Shown here piece by piece: positions 19,404 to 31,627 of a stretch of 64,000 nt of DNA (positions within the stretch are counted from its first letter, which is position 1; every line of letters starts with the position of its first letter). Below the pieces are notes generated by a model, which saw only the letters and a list, made by a program, of their open reading frames with translations, made no database searches and was not told the DNA's origin. Origin of the DNA: CAZLXG01 sp964563585 (GTDB lineage Bacteria > Bacteroidota > Bacteroidia > Flavobacteriales > Flavobacteriaceae); the NCBI GenBank assembly GCA_964563585.1, contig CAZLXG010000002.1, positions 1 through 64,000 of the forward strand, given 5' to 3'. The position numbers and the translations under genes are program-made.

Positions 19404-20008
19404 TTTTTTTTAATGTTTATTTCAAAAAGACGATTAAAAATTTCAAAGATTGATTGAGCATCTTTTTTTCTTACCGATATAGTGATTTGGCAATCCATTT
19501 CTAACGTTTGATTAATAATATTTAAATGCTTCTCCTTTATTATGCGCATTACCGTATTCATGTTTTTGTAATCAAACCTAATTAAGTATTCTATATTAAT
19601 TGTTTTTTCTAAAATTTTTGAATGTTCTAAAGCCATTTGAGCCGTAGTTTTATAGGCATTTATTAATCCGCCAACACCAAGTTTAACACCGCCAAAATAA
19701 CGCACTACTACAATTAATATATTGGTAACTCCAAATGATTGAATTTGCCCGTAAATAGGCATGCCTGCGGAATTATTAGGTTCTCCATCATCATTGGCAC
19801 GATATTCAATAGTTTCTGTTCCTAATTGATAAGCGTAACACCAATGTCTTGCTGCGTGATGTTCTTTTTTTAATTTTTCTATATGAGTTTTTACGTTTTC
19901 TAAAGTAGAAATAGGAAATGCGTAACCAAAAAATTTACTGTTTTTATCTTTAAATAATACAGACTCAGAAGGAATGTTAATAGTTTTATATGTGTCTTTT
20001 TCTGTCAA
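19400..20008 (-). CDS. YigZ/IMPACT family protein
   Basis: The 202-residue protein contains the UPF0029/IMPACT domain: KKEHHAARHWCYAYQLG, RANDDGEPNNSAGMPIYGQI and VVRYFGGVKLGVGGLINAYK, then a C-terminal ferredoxin-like DUF1949 region. Relatives may bind nucleic acid or act in translation control, but the molecular role is unsettled. It is the last of four minus-strand genes with ribD. Confidence 0.9.
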   Translation of the reverse strand: MTEKDTYKTINIPSESVLFKDKNSKFFGYAFPISTLENVKTHIEKLKKEHHAARHWCYAYQLGTETIEYRANDDGEPNNSAGMPIYGQIQSFGVTNILIVVVRYFGGVKLGVGGLINAYKTTAQMALEHSKILEKTINIEYLIRFDYKNMNTVMRIIKEKHLNIINQTLEMDCQITISVRKKDAQSIFEIFNRLFEINIKKN

Positions 20009-20013
20009 AATAA

Positions 20014-20625
20014 TTAGAATAATTTGTTTTTTATTTTGAACAAATCTGACACATCTTCGTTTTTAGGATTAATATTCCAAACTTTTATACCTAATAAATC
20101 AGCAGTATTTGTATTGCCTTTTCTATCATCTACAAAAAGGCATTCGTTTGCTTTTAAAGTGTTTTCATTTAAAACGAATTCATAAATACTTTTGTTTGGT
20201 TTGCTTAAATTGATTTCATGCGACAAATAATAAGCATCAAAACAATTTTTAAAATCTTCATAAAATAAAATGTTTTCTTTTATCCAATTAATATGAAGTT
20301 CATTAGTATTGCTTAAAAGAATAAGGTTGTATTTCTTTTCTTTTTTCAAACCTTGAAGAAAGTCTAAGCGATGTTTAGGGAAATCTTTCAGCATGAAATT
20401 CCAAATGTCAATTAAATTTTTTTTTGAATGCTTAGGAAAGTTCTTTGAATAAAATTCTAAAATCTCATCGGTAGAAATTAAGCCTTGTTCGTAAAAACTA
20501 TTAAACGCTATCATCTCTTCAGAAAGCGAATCAATTTCTAATAAATTAAGTGTGTTTTTCATAGCACTTTCTTCATCTAAATTAATAAAGACGTTGCCAA
20601 AATCGAAAATGAGGGTTTTAATCAT
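20014..20625 (-). CDS. HAD-family hydrolase
   Basis: The 203-residue protein has HAD motifs I (IFDFGNVF near residue 8; the usual second Asp is Asn, DFGN, as in many class IA members), II (ILLSNTNELH), III (LSKPNKSIYE) and IV (CLFVDDRKGN). Next to ribD it could be the phosphatase that removes phosphate from the riboflavin intermediate, an attractive but unproven role. It overlaps ribD by eight bases. Confidence 0.85.
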   Translation of the reverse strand: MIKTLIFDFGNVFINLDEESAMKNTLNLLEIDSLSEEMIAFNSFYEQGLISTDEILEFYSKNFPKHSKKNLIDIWNFMLKDFPKHRLDFLQGLKKEKKYNLILLSNTNELHINWIKENILFYEDFKNCFDAYYLSHEINLSKPNKSIYEFVLNENTLKANECLFVDDRKGNTNTADLLGIKVWNINPKNEDVSDLFKIKNKLF

Positions 20626-21622
20626 TCATGTAAAATTTTAAAATATCAGAATCAATTTTTTCTTCAGAAATTAACTGTCCAGAAAAGCTAGGTGATTTTA
20701 CGCCATTGTTAAATTGAATGTTACCAGTAAAAACTCGTGCTTCATCCCAAAGATTTTCATCTATAAATGTTTGAAGCGTTTTTGCGCCACCTTCAATAAT
20801 AATAGAATTTATATTTTTTTCAAATAGAACATTACAAATTTGACTTGCTATATTTTTAGTGAAATCAATATTGTTATTTGAAATGATAATTGTTTTAGCT
20901 TCATCATTAAAAATATTAAAGTCTTTTGAAAATTTTTCATTTTTATCAATAAGAACTCTAATAGGGTTTTTGCCAACCCAATTTCTTGCTGTTAATGTGG
21001 GATTATCTTGTAAAACAGTATTTGTGCCCACTAAAATCGCTTGTTCTTCAGTACGCCATTTATGAACTAATTGTCTAGAAAATTCATTTGTAATCCAAAT
21101 AGGTTTTTGTTCGTTTTTAGTTTCTGGAGCTATAAAGCCATCAATAGTTTCTGCCCATTTTAATATAATGTATGGTCGTTTTTTATTGTGAAATGTAAAG
21201 AATCGTTTGTGATGTTTTTTGCATTCATCTTCTAAAACTCCAACTGTTACATTGCAACCAGAGTTCTTAAGTTTTTCGATGCCTTTTCCTGCGACTTTTA
21301 TGTTATCATCTAAACAACCAATAATAACGTTTGGTATGTTGTGTTTAATAATTAGGTCGCTACAAGGCGGTGTCTTTCCAAAATGCGAACAAGGTTCTAA
21401 AGTAACATATAATGTAGATTCTTTTAATAGCGATTTGTTTGCAACAGAGTTAATGGCATTTACTTCTGCATGATTTCCACTGTATTTACTAGTAAAACCT
21501 TCGCATAAAATTTTGTTATTATGTACAATTACGCTACCAACCATTGGGTTAGGACGTGTTGAGCCTAAACCATTTTTGGCAATTTCTAAACAACGTTTAA
21601 TATATGTTTTGTGATTAGTCAA
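20618..21622 (-). CDS. ribD: Bifunctional riboflavin deaminase/reductase
   Basis: RibD carries out two successive steps of riboflavin synthesis: deamination of diaminohydroxy-phosphoribosylaminopyrimidine and NADPH reduction of the ribosyl group. The 334 residues hold the N-terminal zinc deaminase (GNHAEVNAI, VTLEPCSHFGKTPPCSDLII) and the reductase domain (ILKWAETIDGFIAP, RVLIDKNEK, SIIIEGGAKTLQTFI). There is no FMN riboswitch: only five bases separate it from the upstream lipoprotein gene. It is in a run of four genes. Confidence 0.96.
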   Translation of the reverse strand: MTNHKTYIKRCLEIAKNGLGSTRPNPMVGSVIVHNNKILCEGFTSKYSGNHAEVNAINSVANKSLLKESTLYVTLEPCSHFGKTPPCSDLIIKHNIPNVIIGCLDDNIKVAGKGIEKLKNSGCNVTVGVLEDECKKHHKRFFTFHNKKRPYIILKWAETIDGFIAPETKNEQKPIWITNEFSRQLVHKWRTEEQAILVGTNTVLQDNPTLTARNWVGKNPIRVLIDKNEKFSKDFNIFNDEAKTIIISNNNIDFTKNIASQICNVLFEKNINSIIIEGGAKTLQTFIDENLWDEARVFTGNIQFNNGVKSPSFSGQLISEEKIDSDILKFYMND

Positions 21623-21627
21623 AAAAA

Positions 21628-22089
21628 CTACAATTTAATTTTCACTTGTTCAGTTTTATCAATATCATAAGTATACGAAAACCCTAAAACGTTATATTTA
21701 ATAGAGCCTTTATATTGCACTTTTAACTTTTTACTAAACAGACTACTTAGTAATCCTCCTAAGTTTTTATTACTAAAAATACTATCGGTAGGAATATTTG
21801 CTTTCAGTGGAATTGTAAATTCTTTTTTTGCTGGTACTTTAAAACTTTCGGTTGTAACGGTAGCCATTTCATTATCGTTTACATATACTTTTATACCATC
21901 AGATTTTAATTCGCCACCAATATCATTCGGATTAATAAATAAAGCATCGGCTGTAAATGTTATATATTTTGATGTTGATTCTAAAACTTTAATATTTTCA
22001 ACTCTTAAAAACTCTGGTTTTTCGTTAACCGAGCAGCTTAAAAAAGTAATGCATATTGTTGATAAGATTATAAGTCTTTTCATTTTCAT
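21628..22089 (-). CDS. LEA type 2 (WHy-like) lipoprotein
   Basis: This 153-residue protein has a lipoprotein signal with lipobox FLSC (cysteine about 20), then one domain with alternating strands (ITFTADALFINPNDIGGELK, SFKVPAKKEFTIPL) typical of LEA_2/WHy domains. It is probably anchored in the outer membrane facing the periplasm. Function unknown. First gene of the unit with ribD; the GNAT gene diverges 46 bases away. Confidence 0.75.
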   Translation of the reverse strand: MKMKRLIILSTICITFLSCSVNEKPEFLRVENIKVLESTSKYITFTADALFINPNDIGGELKSDGIKVYVNDNEMATVTTESFKVPAKKEFTIPLKANIPTDSIFSNKNLGGLLSSLFSKKLKVQYKGSIKYNVLGFSYTYDIDKTEQVKIKL

Positions 22090-22135
22090 TTTTTTAGTTT
22101 ATGTATCTTCACTTTTGTAAAAAGGTAGTTTTAAA

Positions 22136-22623
22136 GTGAACAAAGATACTATTGTTATTCGAGAAATTAAGCCAGAAGATAATGTGCAAATTGAGCAAAT
22201 TATTAGAGCTTGTTTTCATGAGTTTAAAATTCCGTTAGAAGGAACAGCATATTCAGATAATGAAACCCCACGAATGTTTGAATCTTATCAAAATAATAAT
22301 GATGTTTATTACGTAATAGATAATAATGGGGAAATTTTAGGCGGTGGCGGTATTAAGCCTTTAAAAGATTTTGAAGCTGATGTATGCGAGATTCAAAAAA
22401 TGTATTTTTCTCCAAAAATAAGAGGTAAAGGTTATGGTAAGTTAATGTTCAAAAAATGTATGCAATCGGCAATAGATTTGGGTTATAAACAATGTTATTT
22501 AGAATCGGCTCCGCAACTTAAAGCAGCAATTCATATTTACGAAAACTCTGGGTTTAAACATTTAAAAAGCGCTTTAGGAAATACAGGACATCATGCTTGT
22601 GGTGTTTGGATGATAAAAGATTT

Positions 22624-22627
<4 letters not shown>
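22136..22627 (+). CDS. GNAT-family N-acetyltransferase
   Basis: The 163-residue protein carries the acetyl-CoA loop YFSPKIRGKGYGKLMFKKCM and the late strand AAIHIYENSGFKHLKSALGN. The start is GTG at 22136. It overlaps prmC in ATGA, and with ligA forms a coupled three-gene unit. Substrate unknown. Confidence 0.88.
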
Positions 22628-25475
<2,848 letters not shown>

Positions 25476-25504
25476 ATGCATTATTTATCGATAAAAAGTA
25501 TCTT

Positions 25505-25538
25505 TTTGTCGTTTAATTGTAAAATAATGTTATATTTG
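25505..25538 (+). promoter_or_regulatory. Promoter of the first YhhN-like gene
   Basis: TTTG (25505-25508), a 22-base spacer, and TATATTTG (25531-25538) resemble the Bacteroidota promoter; the spacer is slightly longer than the usual 19-21. The ATG is at 25562. Confidence 0.5.
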
Positions 25539-25561
25539 TGCATCAATAATAAATTGTTGTC

Positions 25562-26275
25562 ATGTACAAATCAAAAGCCATAATAGGTTGCATTATATTA
25601 GTTTATATTCTCTCAGTTTTTTTTCAATTTACTGGGAACGATAATTTATCTGCAATATTTAGAGCATTAATATTACCAATTATAGCTATTGCTTATTTTA
25701 TATTTATTAAAAGAAAATCTTTGTTTTTTACTTTGTTTTTACTTTGTTTTTCAGTTTCTGATTTAATGTTGCTGATTGAAGATAAAATACCTTATTTATT
25801 AAACTACTATTTAGGAAACGCTTTATATCTATTCGCCTACTTATTTTTATTGCTAGAAATTTCTAAGTCGGTTTCTGTTTCTCATGTTTTACGAAATTTT
25901 AAATTACATATTTTGGTTTTAACTGCATTAAATATATATATAGTATATGTTTTACAGGTTATTGTGAATCCTTATGTAGAAATTATAAACGAATATTATA
26001 TGGAGTTGGTGTATAATATTGTAATGTTATCAGTCCTTTCGGTAGCTTTAATAAATTACTTTTACAGAGATAATAAAAAGGCGTTATACTTATTTATTGG
26101 TTCATTGGCTATTGTGTTTTCTGAAGTTATTGATATAGCGTACATGTATATTTCAAATAAAGCATTCCTTAACTTTTTAGCTACAACTTTAGCAGTTATA
26201 GCATTTTATTTCTTTTTTAAACAAGCAAATCTTAAAAATAACGGTGTAAAAAAAGAGTATGTTTTTGAAGAATAA
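25562..26275 (+). CDS. YhhN-like multi-pass membrane protein 1
   Basis: The 237-residue protein has about seven or eight hydrophobic helices and no soluble domain. The layout, with FCFSVSDLMLLIE after helix 3 and the late FIGSLAIVFSEVIDIAYMY, resembles the YhhN family, which includes lysoplasmalogenase (cleaves the vinyl ether of lysoplasmalogens). Enzyme activity is not supported by sequence alone. A second member of the same type lies at 26820-27557, beyond the gap. Confidence 0.65.
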   Translation: MYKSKAIIGCIILVYILSVFFQFTGNDNLSAIFRALILPIIAIAYFIFIKRKSLFFTLFLLCFSVSDLMLLIEDKIPYLLNYYLGNALYLFAYLFLLLEISKSVSVSHVLRNFKLHILVLTALNIYIVYVLQVIVNPYVEIINEYYMELVYNIVMLSVLSVALINYFYRDNKKALYLFIGSLAIVFSEVIDIAYMYISNKAFLNFLATTLAVIAFYFFFKQANLKNNGVKKEYVFEE

Positions 26276-26277
26276 TT

Positions 26278-26658
26278 TTATTGTAGTTTTATAAATGGAA
26301 TACCTTTTCTGTGTATAAAAAGTATTATTGCAGCAAGTAAAAATGTAATTATAGCAGTAATAAATAAAACACCTCCATCATTGTTTATATTAATACCTAA
26401 TTGTGTTAAATGCATAAAAATTGCACCACCAATAATTCCTAATGTAAGTGTAGATCCAATCCAAATTGTTTTTGGTATAAGAAGTAAAATACTTGCTATA
26501 AGCTCTAGAATACCAATACTAATTCTCCCAATTGGTTCTAATCCAACTTTTTCGAAAATATATACGCTATCTGGATGTGCTGTAAATTTAAAACGTAATG
26601 TTTGAATTAAAATAACAGCAACAATTAATCTTAAAGCTAAAGATAAATATTTTTTCAT
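26278..26658 (-). CDS. DoxX-like membrane protein
   Basis: The 126-residue protein has four hydrophobic helices. The sequence LRLIVAVILIQTLRFKFTAHPD followed in helix 2 by GRISIGILELIASILLLIP, as in DoxX/DUF4870-free small quinol-type membrane proteins, fits the DoxX family. Some members are linked to oxidoreductases, but no partner is visible here. Convergent with the YhhN-like gene, two bases apart; its upstream side runs into the assembly gap. Confidence 0.75.
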   Translation of the reverse strand: MKKYLSLALRLIVAVILIQTLRFKFTAHPDSVYIFEKVGLEPIGRISIGILELIASILLLIPKTIWIGSTLTLGIIGGAIFMHLTQLGININNDGGVLFITAIITFLLAAIILFIHRKGIPFIKLQ

Positions 26659-26694
26659 GGTTTGATAAATTACAATTTTATAACTGAAGAGCTT

Positions 26695-26794
26695 NNNNNN
26701 NNNNNNNNNNNNNNNNNNNNNNNNNNNNNNNNNNNNNNNNNNNNNNNNNNNNNNNNNNNNNNNNNNNNNNNNNNNNNNNNNNNNNNNNNNNNNN
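26695..26794. other. Assembly gap of 100 N
   Basis: Exactly 100 N bases, a conventional placeholder for a gap of unknown size. Genes or promoters between the DoxX gene and the second YhhN-like gene could be missing. Confidence 1.
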
Positions 26795-26819
26795 GTTTTA
26801 ACCTACTTATATTTTTACC

Positions 26820-27557
26820 ATGAAAAATTGGATTTCATTTGACTTTAATAAGGTGTTTTTTTGTGCTTTATTACTTTTAATAACAATAAATGTAATTGTA
26901 CCTTATAGTGAAGATGCATTACTTTTACAATCTACAAAAGCCTTATTTATTCCTATATTCCTTATTTTCTTTTTCATGAAAAATAAGTTTTTAGGCATTC
27001 CATTCATTTCATTCTTTTTATTTTCCTTTTTGGGAGATATTTCTGTAACTTTTTTCGAAAGCGATATGTTTATCAAGGCGTCTACTGTTTTGTACTTTTT
27101 AAGTTATATGTGTTTGTTAGGTGTGATAATATCAAAATTCAACTTTTTTAAAGTTGATAAAGTTGTAGGTGTATATTTGTTATTAATCTTTTTAATAAAC
27201 GGCTATTTTTTATATACACTTTACGGGCTCTTGAAAGCGGTTGTTCCTGACAGTGTTGAAGTGCTTTTATTTGGGATAAAGAGTGTTACTTTAATTTTGT
27301 TAACCTTTTTTGCATTTGGTAAATATTTGAATAAAGACACCAAACCATCTATACTGTTTTTACTTGCAGTATTATGTTTAGTGTTTTCTACAGTATTAAA
27401 TTATGTAAGTATGTATTACATTTATAACTGGAGTTTTGTAATGTTAGAGCGTGTAATATATGCTATCGGACTATATTTATTTTTCAACTATATAATGGAG
27501 GAAAATAAAAACCAAATGATACAAAAAACTTTTACTTCGGATGCTGTTTTTGCTTAA
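26820..27557 (+). CDS. YhhN-like multi-pass membrane protein 2
   Basis: The 245-residue protein has about eight hydrophobic helices and the same plan as the one at 25562: LFSFLGDISVTFFESD after helix 3 (the GD pair is typical of YhhN) and LAVLCLVFSTVLNYVSMYYI late. The two are diverged paralogues around the assembly gap. The stop codon shares TTAA with the convergent phosphoesterase gene. Activity unknown. Confidence 0.65.
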   Translation: MKNWISFDFNKVFFCALLLLITINVIVPYSEDALLLQSTKALFIPIFLIFFFMKNKFLGIPFISFFLFSFLGDISVTFFESDMFIKASTVLYFLSYMCLLGVIISKFNFFKVDKVVGVYLLLIFLINGYFLYTLYGLLKAVVPDSVEVLLFGIKSVTLILLTFFAFGKYLNKDTKPSILFLLAVLCLVFSTVLNYVSMYYIYNWSFVMLERVIYAIGLYLFFNYIMEENKNQMIQKTFTSDAVFA

Positions 27558-28471
27558 ACAATTATAGATGTTCCGCTAGCAGCTTTATTTTTATCTGCAT
27601 CAAAATGAAAATCTATTCTACCAAGATAAAGACCATAACAACCAACTTGATTTACAAGCATATTTTTGCCTTCAATATTTTTGGTTACTGTTGGTTTTGG
27701 TAAAAATGTGTGCGTGTGTCCACCAATAATTAGGTCAATGTCTTTTGTTGCAGCAGCAAGTTTTAAATCACTTATTTTAGTTTCATTATTTCTATAATTA
27801 TAACCTAAATGCGATAAACAAATGATTAAATCACATTGTTCATCAACTTTTAAAATACGAGTCATTTCCTGACTCATTTCAATGGGGTTTAAATACTTAG
27901 TTTCTTTATACATCATTTTGGCAACTAAACCATCAAGTTCAATACCTAAGCCAAAAACTCCAATTTTAATACCATCTTTTTTGAAGATTTTATATGGCTT
28001 TGTGTGTGTATCAAGAATAGTATTTGAAAAATCGTAATTAGCAGTAATAAACTCAAAGTTTTTATGGGGGAATTGAGCATATAAACCATTTATACCATTA
28101 TCAAAATCATGATTACCAATAGTTGATGCATCATATTTTAATTTGCTCATAAGTTTAAATTCCAATTCGCCACCATAATAATTAAAGTAAGGTGTTCCTT
28201 GAAAAATATCACCAGCATCTAATAAAAGAGTGTTTGGATTTTCGTTTCTAATAGATTCAATTAAAGTAGCTCTTCTTGCAACGCCTCCTTTATTCGCGTT
28301 TCTGCCATCTTCTGGTCCAAAGGCATCAATATGACTATGTACATCATTAGTGTGTAAAATGGTGATTTTTGAAGTTTTTGGTGCTGTTATAAAAGATTGC
28401 AAACCCAAACTACCAAGTGTTACTAAAGCGGTTCCAGCTGATGCTTGTTGTATAAAATGTCTTCGTTTCAT
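27554..28471 (-). CDS. 5'-nucleotidase-type metallophosphoesterase (catalytic half)
   Basis: This 305-residue exported protein begins MKRRHFIQQASAGTALVTLG, a twin-arginine-like signal. It has the metal-binding metallophosphoesterase motifs ILHTNDVHSHID, LLDAGDIFQGTP, TIGNHDFDNG and IIGGHTHTFLPKP. That is the N-terminal half of UshA-type 5'-nucleotidases, which remove phosphate from nucleotides in the periplasm. The substrate-binding C-terminal half is encoded separately by the gene 11 bases upstream (28483), a split of the normal two-domain protein. Confidence 0.92.
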   Translation of the reverse strand: MKRRHFIQQASAGTALVTLGSLGLQSFITAPKTSKITILHTNDVHSHIDAFGPEDGRNANKGGVARRATLIESIRNENPNTLLLDAGDIFQGTPYFNYYGGELEFKLMSKLKYDASTIGNHDFDNGINGLYAQFPHKNFEFITANYDFSNTILDTHTKPYKIFKKDGIKIGVFGLGIELDGLVAKMMYKETKYLNPIEMSQEMTRILKVDEQCDLIICLSHLGYNYRNNETKISDLKLAAATKDIDLIIGGHTHTFLPKPTVTKNIEGKNMLVNQVGCYGLYLGRIDFHFDADKNKAASGTSIIV

Positions 28472-28482
28472 TTTTGAGGAAA

Positions 28483-29241
28483 TTAATTTATTTGAATGAA
28501 TCTATCATCAATTACTGGATTAATAGTATCTACTTTTTTAAAGTTATCAATTAGTGCATTTCTAATTTTATATTTTAATACATATAAACTATCATTCGTT
28601 TGAAAAAATGTCATTCTATCTCCACCATTATATAAATAATCGTTGGTTGCTACATAATACGTTTTTGATGCATCAATTTCTTCTCCATTAATAGTAGCTT
28701 CAATAGTATTGAAATCTTTATCAACATGTAGTTTAAGTTTAGAGATAGGATGTGCTCTTTTCGCTTTGCGCAAATAAGTAATTAAACTATCAATTTGTGT
28801 TCCTTTAAGTGCAACAACTACAATGCTGTTTTCAAAAGGCATTAATTGATATGCGGTTCTTGCAGATAAGTTTCCTTTAGATATAGCAGAACGAATACCA
28901 CCATGATTTAGTAAAACCATATCTATATTTTTACCAGTTCTGGTTTTAAAAATTGGGTTAGATTCGCTATAAACAGCATCTGCCATAAAGTTACCAACAG
29001 CTGTGTTTAAATCGCCATCATTTTTATTGTAGTCATGTTTAGAATATGCTAAAACACTATCTAAATCTTTTTCAATTCTATCCCTAAAAGGTTTAATATA
29101 ATCTTCAATCTCTGAACTTCCAATGATGCTATCATTAATATCAATACGTTTGCCTTCAATTTTTGTGAGATGAGACTTTTCTTGTTTACAACTAGAAAAA
29201 ATTAAAAAATTTAACAAAATAAATAAATATGTAAACCTCAT
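28483..29241 (-). CDS. 5'-nucleotidase C-terminal domain lipoprotein
   Basis: The 252-residue protein has a lipobox (IFSSC, Cys about 18), and then the 5'-nucleotidase C-terminal domain: NTAVGNFMADAVYSES, VLLNHGGIRSAI, YQLMPFENSIVVVALKG, and YYVATNDYLYNGGDRMTFF. That domain binds the nucleotide base in UshA-type enzymes. It precedes the catalytic half in the same operon, so the two proteins probably assemble as a periplasmic or surface nucleotidase, one membrane-anchored. Confidence 0.9.
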   Translation of the reverse strand: MRFTYLFILLNFLIFSSCKQEKSHLTKIEGKRIDINDSIIGSSEIEDYIKPFRDRIEKDLDSVLAYSKHDYNKNDGDLNTAVGNFMADAVYSESNPIFKTRTGKNIDMVLLNHGGIRSAISKGNLSARTAYQLMPFENSIVVVALKGTQIDSLITYLRKAKRAHPISKLKLHVDKDFNTIEATINGEEIDASKTYYVATNDYLYNGGDRMTFFQTNDSLYVLKYKIRNALIDNFKKVDTINPVIDDRFIQIN

Positions 29242-29273
29242 ATATTAAACAAGTTTTTTGAATGTACTTTTGC

Positions 29274-29281
29274 TACCTTTG
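29274..29281 (+). promoter_or_regulatory. -7 box of the DUF6913-dapA unit
   Basis: TACCTTTG fits TAnnTTTG, 18 bases before the ATG at 29300. A second candidate, TACTTTTG, lies at 29265-29272. No -33 element at ideal spacing. Confidence 0.35.
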
Positions 29282-29299
29282 TGCAAAGTATAAAGATAA

Positions 29300-29818
29300 A
29301 TGATTTTAAAGGGTTTTAAAGAAAAATCTAATAAAAAGTACTTAAACAAATTGTTGTCGCAGCGTAAAATAAACGTTGATGATAGTAAGATAGTAAGTTT
29401 AGGTGTTATCTTAAATATTGATGAAGTTGATGATTTTGACTTGTTTAGAGATTTGGCAACACATATAAAAGTGCGTCCAAATAAGCTTAAAGTAATTGCG
29501 TTTTCGGCTAGTGAAAAAGATAAACCTAATTCGTGGGATGTTTGTTTTAATCCTAAAGATTTTGGTTGGAAAGGAATTATTAAAAATTTAGAATTGCAAG
29601 AATTTTTAGATACTAAATTTGATGCTTTAATTAGTTACTACTCAACAGAAGATATAGAGTTAAAGTTGCTAACAGCAAAGTCTAAGGCAGAGTTTAAAAT
29701 CGGAATTTTAAAAACTGATGAACGATTAAACGATTTAATTATAAAAACCAATTTAAAAGAATTCAACGTATTTAAAGAAGAACTATATAAATACCTAACT
29801 ATATTAAATAAAATTTAA
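29300..29818 (+). CDS. DUF6913 family protein
   Basis: The 172-residue protein is cytoplasmic, with no signal peptide or membrane helix. Motifs [24 protein letters not shown] and [20 protein letters not shown] fit the flavobacterial DUF6913 family, which often sits before dapA; function unknown. It ends one base before the dapA ATG, implying co-translation. Confidence 0.65.
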   Translation: MILKGFKEKSNKKYLNKLLSQRKINVDDSKIVSLGVILNIDEVDDFDLFRDLATHIKVRPNKLKVIAFSASEKDKPNSWDVCFNPKDFGWKGIIKNLELQEFLDTKFDALISYYSTEDIELKLLTAKSKAEFKIGILKTDERLNDLIIKTNLKEFNVFKEELYKYLTILNKI

Positions 29819-29819
29819 A

Positions 29820-30701
29820 ATGAATAGTAAGTTTCTAGGAACTGGAGTTGCTTTGGTTACACCATTTAATTCAGACTTAAGTATAAATCACGATGCATTG
29901 GCAAATATTGTTAATTATAATATTGATAATGGAATCAATTATCTTGTAATTTGTGGAACAACAGGAGAAAGCGTTACTATAACGAAACAGGAAAAAAAGG
30001 ACGTTATTAAAACGATTTCTAAAGCAAATAAGGGGCGTTTGCCATTGGTTTTAGGTATTGGTGGTAATAACACATCTTCAGTTATTGAAGAAATAAAAAC
30101 TACAGATTTAAGTGATATTGATGCGCTTTTATCTGTTTCACCATATTATAGCAAACCAACACAAGAAGGAATTTATCAGCATTTTAAAGCAATTTCTGAG
30201 GCATCACCTGTAAATATTATTGTATATAATGTTCCAGGAAGAACATCTAAAAACATAGATGTAGATACTACAATCCGTTTAGCAAACGATTTTAAAAACA
30301 TAATAGCTGTTAAAGAAGCTGGAAACAATGTTTCTCAATATTTACAGTTATTAAAAAATAAACCAGAAGATTTTTTAGTGATTTCTGGCGATGACGATTT
30401 GGCTTTATCTATAGTTTTAGCAGGTGGAGCAGGTGTGATTTCAGTAATTGGGCAAGGGTTTCCAACACAATTTTCTGAAATGATTCGTTTAGGATTAAAA
30501 GGTAAATCGAAAGCATCCTATGAAATTCATTTTAAATTAATGGATGTTGTAGGATATATTTTTGAAGAGAATAATCCAGCGGGAATTAAAGCTGTTTTGG
30601 AAGCTCTAAATTTATGTGAGAATACGGTGAGATTGCCTTTAGTACCAGCGTCAAATCAGCTAAAAGAAAAAATAGGCGCTTTTGTAAAACAGTTTACCTA
30701 A
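29820..30701 (+). CDS. dapA: 4-hydroxy-tetrahydrodipicolinate synthase
   Basis: DapA condenses pyruvate with aspartate semialdehyde in the first step of the lysine/DAP branch. The 293 residues show [43 protein letters not shown] with the catalytic Tyr, and the Schiff-base Lys in AVKEAGNN, so the active site is complete. Together with dapF elsewhere in the window it feeds peptidoglycan synthesis. Confidence 0.97.
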   Translation: MNSKFLGTGVALVTPFNSDLSINHDALANIVNYNIDNGINYLVICGTTGESVTITKQEKKDVIKTISKANKGRLPLVLGIGGNNTSSVIEEIKTTDLSDIDALLSVSPYYSKPTQEGIYQHFKAISEASPVNIIVYNVPGRTSKNIDVDTTIRLANDFKNIIAVKEAGNNVSQYLQLLKNKPEDFLVISGDDDLALSIVLAGGAGVISVIGQGFPTQFSEMIRLGLKGKSKASYEIHFKLMDVVGYIFEENNPAGIKAVLEALNLCENTVRLPLVPASNQLKEKIGAFVKQFT

Positions 30702-30790
30702 TGTTAAATATTACTTAAACCTTATTGTTGCTGTGTTTCACACAATTAAATTAGCACAAAAATATATTTTTAAAATCCATATTATTAACT

Positions 30791-30798
30791 TAATTTTG
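30791..30798 (+). promoter_or_regulatory. -7 box of the bamD operon
   Basis: TAATTTTG followed by C fits the Bacteroidota -7 box, 17 bases before the bamD ATG. No clear -33 TTTG. Confidence 0.45.
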
Positions 30799-30815
30799 CA
30801 TCCTGTTAAAAACTT

Positions 30816-31616
30816 ATGAAGAAGATTTTTTACATATTAATAACCTGTGCTATTTTTAGCTCTTGTAGCGAGTATCAAAAAGTTATAAAAAACGAAGAGA
30901 TAGCTCCAAAGTTTAAAATGGGTGAAGCCTTATATAAAGAAGGTAAGTTCGCTAAAGCGAATAGACTATTTGAACAAATAGTACCTAGTTACAGAGGAAA
31001 ACCACAAGCTGAAAAATTAATGTATTTGAATGCAATGTCTTATTATAAATTAAAAGACTATTATATTTCAGGTTATCATTTTGAACGTTTCGCATCTAGT
31101 TATCCAAAAAGTGAAAAACTAGAAGAAGCTTCATTTTTAGCTGTGAAAAGTTATTACATGTTGTCACCTATTTATAGTAAAGACCAATCGGAAACTACTG
31201 AAGCAATAGAGAAAATTCAAGAGTTTATAAATTTATTTCCAAATTCTGAATATCTTGTTGAAGCTAATGAGTTAGTAAAGGAGTTGGATTTTAAATTAGA
31301 AAAAAAAGCATACAGTATTGCTAAGCAATATAATTTAATATCAGATTTTCAAGCATCTATAAAATCGTTTGATAATTTTGTATTTGAATTTCCAGGCTCT
31401 TCATTAAGAGAAGATGCTATGTTTTATAAATTAGATTCGGCATTTAAACTCGCTATTAATAGTGTAGAATATAAAAAACAAAATAGATTAGAAACAGCAA
31501 AAACATATTATACCACGTTTAAAGAAAAATACTCAAATTCTAAGTATATAAATGATGTGGAAAATATGGCAACTGATATTGAAGAAGAATTAAAAAATTA
31601 CAGCACTAAAAGCTAA
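30816..31616 (+). CDS. bamD: Outer membrane assembly lipoprotein BamD
   Basis: BamD is the essential lipoprotein of the BAM complex that inserts beta-barrels. The 266-residue protein has a lipobox (IFSSC, Cys about 17) and repeated TPR-like helices: ALYKEGKFAKANRLFEQIVP, MSYYKLKDYYISGYHFERFA and EFINLFPNSEYLVEA. It leads the bamD-rpoZ-coaBC-porD-recN cluster, a common Bacteroidota arrangement. Confidence 0.93.
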   Translation: MKKIFYILITCAIFSSCSEYQKVIKNEEIAPKFKMGEALYKEGKFAKANRLFEQIVPSYRGKPQAEKLMYLNAMSYYKLKDYYISGYHFERFASSYPKSEKLEEASFLAVKSYYMLSPIYSKDQSETTEAIEKIQEFINLFPNSEYLVEANELVKELDFKLEKKAYSIAKQYNLISDFQASIKSFDNFVFEFPGSSLREDAMFYKLDSAFKLAINSVEYKKQNRLETAKTYYTTFKEKYSNSKYINDVENMATDIEEELKNYSTKS

Positions 31617-31627
31617 ATAACTATAAC

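Noticed and set aside
21623..22135. FMN riboswitch before ribD
   Set aside because: Only five bases separate ribD from the upstream gene, and the 46-base divergent gap is too small.
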